Below the pieces are notes generated by a model. That model worked only from the letters and a program-made list of their open reading frames with translations, ran no database searches and was not told the origin of the DNA. The position numbers and the translations under genes were made by a program. Of a stretch of DNA of 10,745 nt, positions 6,976 to 10,745 are shown piece by piece. Origin of the DNA: 2-01-FULL-39-33 sp964361645 (lineage in GTDB: Bacteria; Patescibacteriota; Patescibacteriia; 2-01-FULL-39-33); contig CAYIBK010000031.1 in the NCBI GenBank assembly GCA_964361645.1, positions 1-10,745 of the forward strand, written 5' to 3'. Position 1 is the first letter of the stretch; the number at the start of each line of letters is the position of its first letter.

Positions 6976-7236
6976 CTACCCCCTTCTCTTGTAAGCAGTA
7001 GCGATCCGCTCCCTAGATGGCCCCATGTCCGGTTGGTTATGAGGAGATGGAAAATGGTTCAGACTAGTTATATTCATGTGCCCACAATTCTCACAAAACC
7101 AGCCGGGTCCGCCGCCAGGAACATTGGCTGTTTTGTGGCATAAACCACATGATTCACCAGCAAAGCCGAGAAATATAGGCCAAGTAAATATTTCTCGCAA
7201 TTTCTCATCGGGAATATCAAGCGTTTCAGGCTTCAT
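6976..7236 (-). CDS. Small zinc-ribbon protein, first gene of cassette
   Basis: This 86-residue protein of unknown function has two knuckles, CGLC at residues 30-33 and CENC at 48-51, separated by a Gly/Pro-rich turn (VPGGGPGWF). Together they form a compact zinc ribbon. I chose the ATG at 7236 because AAAGGA lies about 6 bases upstream; the longer reading from a GTG at 7266 adds ten residues without a ribosome site. The first 25 residues (KPETLDIPDEKLREIFTWP) look helical and acidic. The C-terminal end is basic (ERIATAYKRRG). The gene is the first of a three-gene cassette behind a consensus promoter. Small zinc-ribbon proteins often bind nucleic acids or act as assembly factors, but nothing here points to a specific partner. 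Confidence 0.7.
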   Translation of the reverse strand: MKPETLDIPDEKLREIFTWPIFLGFAGESCGLCHKTANVPGGGPGWFCENCGHMNITSLNHFPSPHNQPDMGPSRERIATAYKRRG

Positions 7237-7292
7237 AAATATCCTTTCTTGGTGTTTAGGACTCACTAGATTGGAAGGTACTAATTCCTACC

Positions 7293-7321
7293 ATTATATC
7301 ATATTTACATAATTTTGTCAA
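7293..7321 (-). promoter_or_regulatory. Consensus sigma-70 promoter of the zinc-ribbon cassette
   Basis: On the minus strand TTGACA (7321-7316) is followed by exactly 17 bases and TATAAT (7298-7293): a perfect match in both boxes and in spacing. Transcription should begin near 7286, giving a leader of about 50 bases that ends in AAAGGA before the ATG at 7236. Confidence 0.9.
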
Positions 7322-7342
7322 TAGGTGTGACTAAAATAAGCC

Positions 7343-7365
7343 AAAAAACACGGTAAATCCGTGTT
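7343..7365 (-). terminator. Rho-independent terminator upstream of the cassette promoter
   Basis: On the minus strand AACACGG (7365-7359) pairs with CCGTGTT (7353-7347) across a 5-base loop, followed by a run of T's (7348-7343). It lies downstream of the nitroreductase gene and just before the cassette promoter, so it would insulate the two units. Confidence 0.75.
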
Positions 7366-7377
7366 AATTTACTTTTA

Positions 7378-7401
7378 GCCACTTTTGGTCGCAAAAGTGG
7401 C
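7378..7401. repeat. Perfect 10-bp hairpin without a U-tract
   Basis: GCCACTTTTG (7378-7387) and CAAAAGTGGC (7392-7401) form a perfect stem with a 4-base loop. Neither strand has a T-run after the stem, so it is not a standard terminator. It sits between a terminator and a palindromic repeat and may be part of a repeat family. Confidence 0.6.
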
Positions 7402-7436
7402 GCAAAACTACGAGCGATGAAAAATTTAGAATAAGC

Positions 7437-7538
7437 GTCATTGCGAGGAGATCCCTCGTAAACTCGGGACAGGCTCCGCAATCCTATGTTTATATCAAAT
7501 GAGATTGCTTCGCTTCATTTTATTTCGCTCGCAATGAC
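7437..7538. repeat. Palindromic REP/MITE-like repeat, copy 2
   Basis: This 102-bp element has perfect 11-bp terminal inverted repeats, GTCATTGCGAG (7437-7447) and CTCGCAATGAC (7528-7538). It shares with the element at 2900-2986 the ends, a GCAATC followed by an AT-rich centre, and GATTGCTTCG near the right end. The left half differs, carrying a segment with CCCTCGTAAACTCGGG (7453-7468) that can itself fold. It lies 50 bases past the nitroreductase gene and encodes nothing. Confidence 0.8.
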
Positions 7539-7587
7539 AAATTAATATAATTTGTTTTCTTGTTTTAGTGTTTTTGTATTTTCTTGT

Positions 7588-8088
7588 TTAATAACTCTCC
7601 TGCTTAATCTTACTCCTATCAAAATCTTCTTCGCTGTGTTCTGATTCCTCCATAGATGGCACTCCAATAGGCATCAGACAAAGTACGCGATGATCTTGGG
7701 GAACTTTTAATAATTCTTTAACTTCTTTTTCGGCATTGTCGTTGCCCCTGATGTGCACCCAACAAGATCCTAAACCTTGATTGGTGGCTTCCAGCCAAAT
7801 ATGCTCGGCAACAATGGAACAATCTTCCACCCAATCCGGACTTTCTTTTTCGTGACCGATAACAGCAATAACCACCGGTGCCTCTTTTAAATGGATGGCC
7901 CAGGGAGTTAGTTTGGATAATTTTTCCTTATTCTCTTCGTTTTTAATAATTATTAAATCCCAGGGATATAGAGCGTTGGCGCTGGGCGCGTACATAGCAG
8001 CCGAGATAATTTCGTTTAATTTTTCATCACTTACCTTCTCGTCTAAATATTGCCTGATAGCTCTTCTTTTTTTAATTGATTCAATCAT
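7588..8088 (-). CDS. Nitroreductase-family FMN oxidoreductase
   Basis: This 166-residue flavoprotein belongs to the nitroreductase family, which uses FMN and NAD(P)H to reduce nitro compounds, quinones or flavins as homodimers in the cytoplasm. Seen in order: the N-terminal FMN-phosphate motif KKRRAIRQY (6-14), the APSANALYPWDLIII segment (34-48), the ATNQGLGSCWVHI helix entry (101-113) that packs on the flavin, and CLMPIGVP (136-143) in the last core strand. It is shorter than classical NfsB (about 217 residues) and fits the compact subgroup. The true substrate cannot be told from sequence. The C-terminal tail is charged (EESEHSEEDFDRSKIK). The ATG at 8088 has no clear Shine-Dalgarno. Upstream lie short AGTTTATAA repeats; no convincing promoter was found. 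Confidence 0.9.
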   Translation of the reverse strand: MIESIKKRRAIRQYLDEKVSDEKLNEIISAAMYAPSANALYPWDLIIIKNEENKEKLSKLTPWAIHLKEAPVVIAVIGHEKESPDWVEDCSIVAEHIWLEATNQGLGSCWVHIRGNDNAEKEVKELLKVPQDHRVLCLMPIGVPSMEESEHSEEDFDRSKIKQESY

Positions 8089-8095
8089 ACGATTT

Positions 8096-8129
8096 AGTTT
8101 ATAAAGTTTATAAAGTTAAAAGTTGATAA
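8096..8129. repeat. Short tandem AGTTTATAA repeats
   Basis: Two exact 9-base copies (8096-8104 and 8105-8113) are followed by two degenerate copies (AGTTAAA, AGTTGATAA). They lie in the leader region of the nitroreductase gene and could be a regulator site or simple slippage. Confidence 0.4.
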
Positions 8130-8134
8130 GGTTT

Positions 8135-8196
8135 ACCCTATGGAGTAAAAAATCCTAAAAGGATTTTTAGCAACAGAGTTGCCTACTCCACAGGGT
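8135..8196 (-). terminator. Three-stem structure at the end of yvcK, including a terminator
   Basis: Outer arms 8135-8147 and 8184-8196 pair over 13 positions with one G-U pair. They enclose two hairpins: GCAAC-AGA-GTTGC (8170-8182) and AAAAATCCT-AAA-AGGATTTTT (8148-8168). Read on the minus strand, the second ends in a T-run and is a good intrinsic terminator for yvcK. The outer stem includes the last yvcK codons and its TAG stop at 8183-8185. Confidence 0.7.
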
Positions 8197-9121
8197 TAAT
8201 CTCCATAATAGTCTTAGCCAATTTTTTACAATCGTGCCTAAACAAAATCGAATCACTAATTAAATCAGTTTTAGTAATATGCTTAGAATCACCACTAACA
8301 TCGGGATTTACAAAAAAAGAATTTTCTTTAGCGTAGTTTTTAGACAAGTCTGCTGATGGCCTTTTGGTATTTAATATAACATGATCAATGGCATTATTAC
8401 TATACCTTTGGATTTCCTGGATAAAATTACTGGCAGAAAAATTATTAGTTTCTCCATATTTAGTCATGACATTACAGACATAAATAACTTTAGCATTGCT
8501 AACTTTTAAAGCTGGCACTATCCCTTCCACTAACAAATTAGGAATGATACTGGTGTACAAATCACCGGGACCAATAATTACTAGATCAGATTCCATAATA
8601 CAATGAATGGCTTTTTTGTAAGCGAAGGCCTTGGGTTCCAAAAAAACCCGCTTGATTTTTAATTCTGGATTATGCTTGGGAATATCAATATTTGTCTCGC
8701 CATAAATAACTTGGTTATTCTCCAGTTCCGCGCATAGATGAACATTATCCAAAGTAGCTGGCAGAACTTGGCCCTTAACTTCCAAAAGTTCGGCAGCCAC
8801 TTCTATGGCTGTAGGCAGATCACCGGTAATTTTGGTCAAGGCAGTAATAATTAGATTACCCATATTATTTCTTTCGTGTTCACCATCAAAACGATATTCA
8901 AAAATCTGGCGCCAAATATCGCCTCGATTTTCAGAAAGTGCTACAAGACAACGGCGCAAATCGCCAGGGGGCAAAATGCCGAATTCATCCCTAAGTTGGC
9001 CTGAACTGCCACCACTATCGGCGGCTGTAACTATGGCCGATAAGCTAACATCATATTGCTTTAAACCCAAAAGAAGGTTGTAAGTTCCTGTTCCTCCGCC
9101 AATGACTGTTATTTTTTTCAT
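8183..9121 (-). CDS. yvcK: YvcK/CofD-family gluconeogenesis factor-like protein
   Basis: This 312-residue protein of the YvcK/CofD family compares with about 317 residues in Bacillus YvcK, which is needed for growth on gluconeogenic carbon sources and for correct cell-wall synthesis and binds UDP-sugars. The motifs are clear: IGGGTGTYNLL (7-17) nucleotide-binding loop, TAADSGGSSGQLRDEFG (32-48), PPGDLRRCL (51-59), NNMGNL (85-90) and GPGDLYTSIIPNLLV (184-198). It is not likely a true CofD (coenzyme F420 synthesis), since no F420 genes are seen and the GGGTGxxxLLxGLK form matches YvcK. I chose the ATG at 9121 because the glycine loop normally starts within the first ten residues; a longer in-frame reading to 9259 would run through the tRNA-Arg gene. 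The leader is about 13 bases with no Shine-Dalgarno, so the mRNA is nearly leaderless. Confidence 0.93.
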   Translation of the reverse strand: MKKITVIGGGTGTYNLLLGLKQYDVSLSAIVTAADSGGSSGQLRDEFGILPPGDLRRCLVALSENRGDIWRQIFEYRFDGEHERNNMGNLIITALTKITGDLPTAIEVAAELLEVKGQVLPATLDNVHLCAELENNQVIYGETNIDIPKHNPELKIKRVFLEPKAFAYKKAIHCIMESDLVIIGPGDLYTSIIPNLLVEGIVPALKVSNAKVIYVCNVMTKYGETNNFSASNFIQEIQRYSNNAIDHVILNTKRPSADLSKNYAKENSFFVNPDVSGDSKHITKTDLISDSILFRHDCKKLAKTIMEINPVE

Positions 9122-9140
9122 ATATTTAAAGATAGCTGCT

Positions 9141-9169
9141 ATATTAACAAAAATAACTTCATAAAGCAA
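9141..9169 (-). promoter_or_regulatory. Promoter of yvcK
   Basis: On the minus strand TTGCTT (9169-9164) is followed by 17 bases and TAATAT (9146-9141). The start should fall near 9134, about 13 bases before the ATG. The -35 box directly abuts that of the opposing tRNA-Arg promoter. Confidence 0.65.
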
Positions 9170-9198
9170 TTGACTTTTTGAAGCAAATATGCTATATT
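9170..9198 (+). promoter_or_regulatory. Promoter of tRNA-Arg
   Basis: TTGACT (9170-9175) is followed by 17 bases and TATATT (9193-9198), near consensus. The start should fall near 9205, about 28 bases upstream of the mature tRNA 5' end. Confidence 0.75.
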
Positions 9199-9232
9199 TG
9201 GTTATGTTTATCAAAATCAATAATTGAAACGC

Positions 9233-9304
9233 GCTCCTGTAGTTCAGCGGATAGAACACTAGCCTTCTAAGCTAGTTACCCAGGTTCGATTCCTGGCGGG
9301 AGCA
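9233..9304 (+). tRNA. tRNA-Arg (anticodon TCT)
   Basis: A full cloverleaf is present. The acceptor GCTCCTG (9233-9239) pairs with CGGGAGC (9297-9303) with one G-U pair. The D arm is GTTC...GAAC. The anticodon stem CTAGC/GCTAG (9259-9263, 9271-9275) encloses the loop CTTCTAA, with TCT at 9266-9268. The T arm is CCAGG-TTCGATT-CCTGG. The discriminator is A9304, and the 3' CCA is not encoded. Confidence 0.97.
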
Positions 9305-9327
9305 CTAAAGTTAAAAAAGTTAAAGAG

Positions 9328-9350
9328 TTTTGGTCTAGTGGTTATCATAG
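9328..9350 (+). pseudogene. tRNA-like 5' fragment (D-arm remnant)
   Basis: The stretch containing GGTCTAGTGGTTATCA (9332-9347) reads like the D-arm region of a bacterial tRNA-Glu/Gln type gene, but no anticodon stem or T arm follows. It breaks off where ATTGGGACATTTACAA begins. It may be a tRNA gene truncated by an insertion. The match is by eye and short. Confidence 0.4.
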
Positions 9351-9359
9351 ATTGGGACA

Positions 9360-9388
9360 TTTACAATTAAATCCACATATTATATAAT
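9360..9388 (+). promoter_or_regulatory. Promoter of the homing endonuclease gene
   Basis: TTTACA (9360-9365) is followed by 17 bases and a perfect TATAAT (9383-9388). The expected start is at or next to the A of the ATG at 9395, so the transcript would be leaderless. Confidence 0.7.
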
Positions 9389-9394
9389 TATATT

Positions 9395-9838
9395 ATGACA
9401 TGGGATTATATAGCTGGATTTTTTGACGGTGAAGGATCTATTAATCATAATGGAAGTGGTTTTCGAATTACTATCAGCCAAACAAATAAAGAGGTTTTAG
9501 ATAAAATAAAAAAATTCACAAAAACTGGTAATGTCTTTAAGGTAACAAAAAGAAAAGAACATTGGAAAGATAGTTGGGTATATTTTATTTCAAAACAAGT
9601 AAATGTATATTATTTTCTTTCTAAAATAGAAAATTATACAATCGTAAAAAGAGAGAAAACAAATAAGACAATTTTACTACTAAAGGATATTTTAGTAAAA
9701 CAAAAAGAAAAACAAGATAGACATTTTTTTATAACACAAGAATCTAAAAAATTAAGGAAACAAGGATTAAGTTACAGAGAAATTGGCAAAAAACTTAAAA
9801 TAGATTGGGGATATGCCAGACATCTTACTTTAAAATAA
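9395..9838 (+). CDS. LAGLIDADG homing endonuclease-like protein
   Basis: This 147-residue protein carries one LAGLIDADG-type motif, YIAGFFDGEGSI (5-16), where the acidic residue of DGEG coordinates the catalytic metal. It is followed by the expected beta strand (FRITISQTN) and helix (KEVLDKIKKF). With only one motif it would act as a homodimer cutting a pseudo-palindromic site. The C-terminal part (about 110-145; ESKKLRKQGLSYREIGKKLKI) looks like an added helix-turn-helix DNA-binding domain. The protein is very Lys-rich and its codons are more AT-rich than the neighbours, suggesting separate ancestry. It lies between tRNA-Arg and tRNA-His with a tRNA-like remnant just upstream. I see no intron or intein around it: tRNA-His downstream is intact and begins 6 bases after the stop. 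It is therefore probably a free-standing gene or the relic of a larger insertion. Confidence 0.8.
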   Translation: MTWDYIAGFFDGEGSINHNGSGFRITISQTNKEVLDKIKKFTKTGNVFKVTKRKEHWKDSWVYFISKQVNVYYFLSKIENYTIVKREKTNKTILLLKDILVKQKEKQDRHFFITQESKKLRKQGLSYREIGKKLKIDWGYARHLTLK

Positions 9839-9843
9839 AATAT

Positions 9844-9918
9844 GGTGAACGTAGCTCAATTGGTTAGAGCACTCGGTTGTGGTCCGGGCGGTTGTGGGTT
9901 CAAGCCCCATCGTTCACC
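9844..9918 (+). tRNA. tRNA-His (anticodon GTG)
   Basis: The acceptor GTGAACG (9845-9851) pairs with CGTTCAC (9911-9917). The extra G-1 (9844) faces C73 (9918), the identity mark of tRNA-His. The D arm is GCTC...GAGC. The anticodon stem CTCGG/CCGGG has loop TTGTGGT with GTG at 9879-9881. The T arm is GTGGG-TTCAAGC-CCCAT. CCA is not encoded. It may be co-transcribed with the homing endonuclease gene 6 bases upstream. Confidence 0.97.
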
Positions 9919-9923
9919 CTGAT

Positions 9924-9960
9924 AAATATAAAAGAGACCTTTACGGTCTTTTTTATATTT
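9924..9960 (+). terminator. Terminator after tRNA-His
   Basis: The arms AAATATAAAAGAGACC (9924-9939) and GGTCTTTTTTATATTT (9945-9960) pair at 15 of 16 positions, with a T-run in the 3' arm. This is a strong intrinsic terminator 5 bases past the tRNA. Confidence 0.85.
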
Positions 9961-9973
9961 ACTTTTGGTAATT

Positions 9974-10107
9974 GGGAGTTGAACGGGTTGGAGGCGAAAC
10001 AAGCTGAAAGCGAAGTTGAGCCTCGACAAATCCGAGCTAGCGCAGGATTTGACGCCAACCCAGGACGAGGATATTTTGAGCGAAGCGAAAAATACACGAG
10101 CACTCCC
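9974..10107. repeat. Structured GC-richer non-coding element
   Basis: This gene-less stretch is bounded by GGGAGT (9974-9979) and ACTCCC (10102-10107). It contains nested complementary pairs: GGGTTGG (9985-9991) with CCAACCC (10055-10061), AAATCC (10028-10033) with GGATTT (10045-10050), TATTTT (10072-10077) with AAAATA (10089-10094), and a small GTTGAG-CCT-CGAC stem. It may be a mobile palindromic repeat or a structured RNA. Protein readings across it have no support. Confidence 0.55.
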
Positions 10108-10126
10108 TCTAGTCACCCCAAAAATA

Positions 10127-10156
10127 AAAAAGAACTAGTTTATACTAGTTCTTTTT
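10127..10156. terminator. Bidirectional terminator
   Basis: A perfect 13-bp stem AAAAAGAACTAGT (10127-10139) / ACTAGTTCTTTTT (10144-10156) with a 4-base loop has A's on one side and T's on the other. It lies between plus-strand RNA genes and the minus-strand amidase gene (stop at 10179) and can serve both. Confidence 0.85.
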
Positions 10157-10178
10157 GATAAAGAACATCTAAACGCTT

Positions 10179-10616
10179 TCATTGAGATAACATTCCTCTT
10201 ACGATCGACATATCAATATTATTTCCTGGGCAAGTTTTATTTACATTGGGCAGTTCACTGTGGCCAAAAACATTGGCCGAAGAAATATTATATTGAACCA
10301 TTTTTTGCCTCAAAAGTTTATAGAGGGAACAAAACTGGTTTTGACTTGGGATAGTTTTATTAAAATTCCCTATCAAACACACACCCAAAGAATTACGATT
10401 ATATCCAAAGGCATGAGCACCTTGAAATATTTCCGGCCTCCCAGCATATATCTTGCCATCAATTGTAAATGGTCTGGAATTACCAATCAACCAATGATAG
10501 CCGATTTCTTCCCAACCCCTAATATAGAGATGTCTAAATCTTACAAAAGCTGGCCAGTCATTATTTCTTTGAGTGTGATGAATTATAATAAACTTCACTT
10601 TTTCTAATTTAAGCAA
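10179..10616 (-). CDS. N-acetylmuramoyl-L-alanine amidase, T7-lysozyme-like (Amidase_2)
   Basis: This 145-residue zinc amidase cleaves the bond between N-acetylmuramic acid and L-alanine in peptidoglycan. T7 lysozyme, of the same fold, has 151 residues. All key positions can be placed: zinc ligands His13 (IIIHHT), His119 (FGHSE) and Cys129 (KTCPG), plus the catalytic-site Tyr40 (GYHWLI) and Lys127. The core LGVCLIGNF (77-85) is typical of the Amidase_2/PGRP family. There is no signal peptide or membrane segment, so export is unexplained; it could be phage-derived or released by another route. The start is a TTG at 10616, supported by AAGGAG about 9 bases upstream. No ATG start in this region fits as well. 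A promoter lies about 40 bases upstream. Confidence 0.92.
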   Translation of the reverse strand: MLKLEKVKFIIIHHTQRNNDWPAFVRFRHLYIRGWEEIGYHWLIGNSRPFTIDGKIYAGRPEIFQGAHAFGYNRNSLGVCLIGNFNKTIPSQNQFCSLYKLLRQKMVQYNISSANVFGHSELPNVNKTCPGNNIDMSIVRGMLSQ

Positions 10617-10656
10617 TGGTCTGTTCTCCTTTTGGTGTGCTAAAATCCTTTCTGAT

Positions 10657-10685
10657 AAAATAACATAATTAGGTTATTGTTTCAA
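10657..10685 (-). promoter_or_regulatory. Promoter of the amidase gene
   Basis: On the minus strand TTGAAA (10685-10680) is followed by 17 bases and TATTTT (10662-10657). The start should fall near 10650, with a leader of about 34 bases holding AAGGAG before the TTG start. Confidence 0.6.
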
Positions 10686-10745
10686 TATTTAAAAATAAAT
10701 CGCCAATTTTTTGGTGAGATCTTCCTAGTAATAATTGAGTAAAAA

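Noticed and set aside
9122..9259. 46-residue N-terminal extension of YvcK
   Set aside because: It would read antisense through the tRNA-Arg gene and both promoters, and the family begins right at the glycine loop after 9121.
9395..9838. Group I intron or intein hosting the homing endonuclease
   Set aside because: There is no split exon pair or flanking intein blocks; the downstream tRNA-His is intact and only a short tRNA-like piece lies upstream.
9856..10116. Small frames across tRNA-His and the following spacer
   Set aside because: They translate tRNA sequence and a structured non-coding element and cross two terminator-like stems.
1..10745. CRISPR array
   Set aside because: No regularly spaced direct repeats of 20-40 bases were found; the repeats present are palindromic single elements.

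Overview
The window looks like a chromosomal segment of a candidate-phyla-radiation bacterium (Patescibacteria, Parcubacteria-like). This rests on overall character, not a database match: AT-rich DNA, the standard code with all three stops in use, tRNA genes without encoded CCA, several very small unrecognised proteins, and a diversity-generating-retroelement (DGR) type reverse transcriptase beside an Avd-like four-helix-bundle gene. The genus cannot be told from the sequence.

Layout. (1) Positions 1-1392 hold an Avd-like gene cut by the window edge (minus strand) and a complete DGR-type reverse transcriptase (plus strand), head to head with 8 bases between their start codons. No template or variable repeat is visible. 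(2) Positions 1544-6278 are a minus-strand housekeeping block, read in transcription order: a small one-helix membrane protein, rpsO (ribosomal protein S15) with a near-consensus promoter and its own terminator, a 176-bp perfect-ended nested palindrome, pnp (polynucleotide phosphorylase), a short palindromic REP/MITE-like repeat, and a membrane-anchored protein of unknown function resembling DUF3352. (3) Positions 6377-7236 hold a tight three-gene cassette of small proteins on the minus strand, two with zinc ribbons. A textbook TTGACA-17-TATAAT promoter drives it, and a terminator-like hairpin sits inside the last codons of its last gene. (4) Positions 7267-8088 contain a terminator, a perfect hairpin, a second copy of the REP/MITE-like repeat and a nitroreductase gene. 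(5) Positions 8135-9304 contain a YvcK/CofD-family gene and a tRNA-Arg(TCT) gene, transcribed divergently from promoters whose -35 boxes abut. (6) Positions 9328-9960 contain a tRNA-like fragment, an apparently leaderless LAGLIDADG homing endonuclease and tRNA-His(GTG). (7) Positions 9961-10745 contain a structured non-coding spacer, a bidirectional terminator and a T7-lysozyme-like amidase.

How the parts fit. S15 and PNPase form the widely conserved rpsO-pnp pair linking translation and RNA turnover. YvcK is a conserved factor tied to cell-envelope and central carbon metabolism in other bacteria. The accessory parts (Avd/RT pair, homing endonuclease, palindromic elements, zinc-ribbon cassette) occupy the gaps between housekeeping genes. 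The best candidates for something undescribed are the divergent Avd-RT pair without visible repeats, the nested palindrome in the rpsO-pnp spacer, and the zinc-ribbon cassette whose last message may end without a stop codon.
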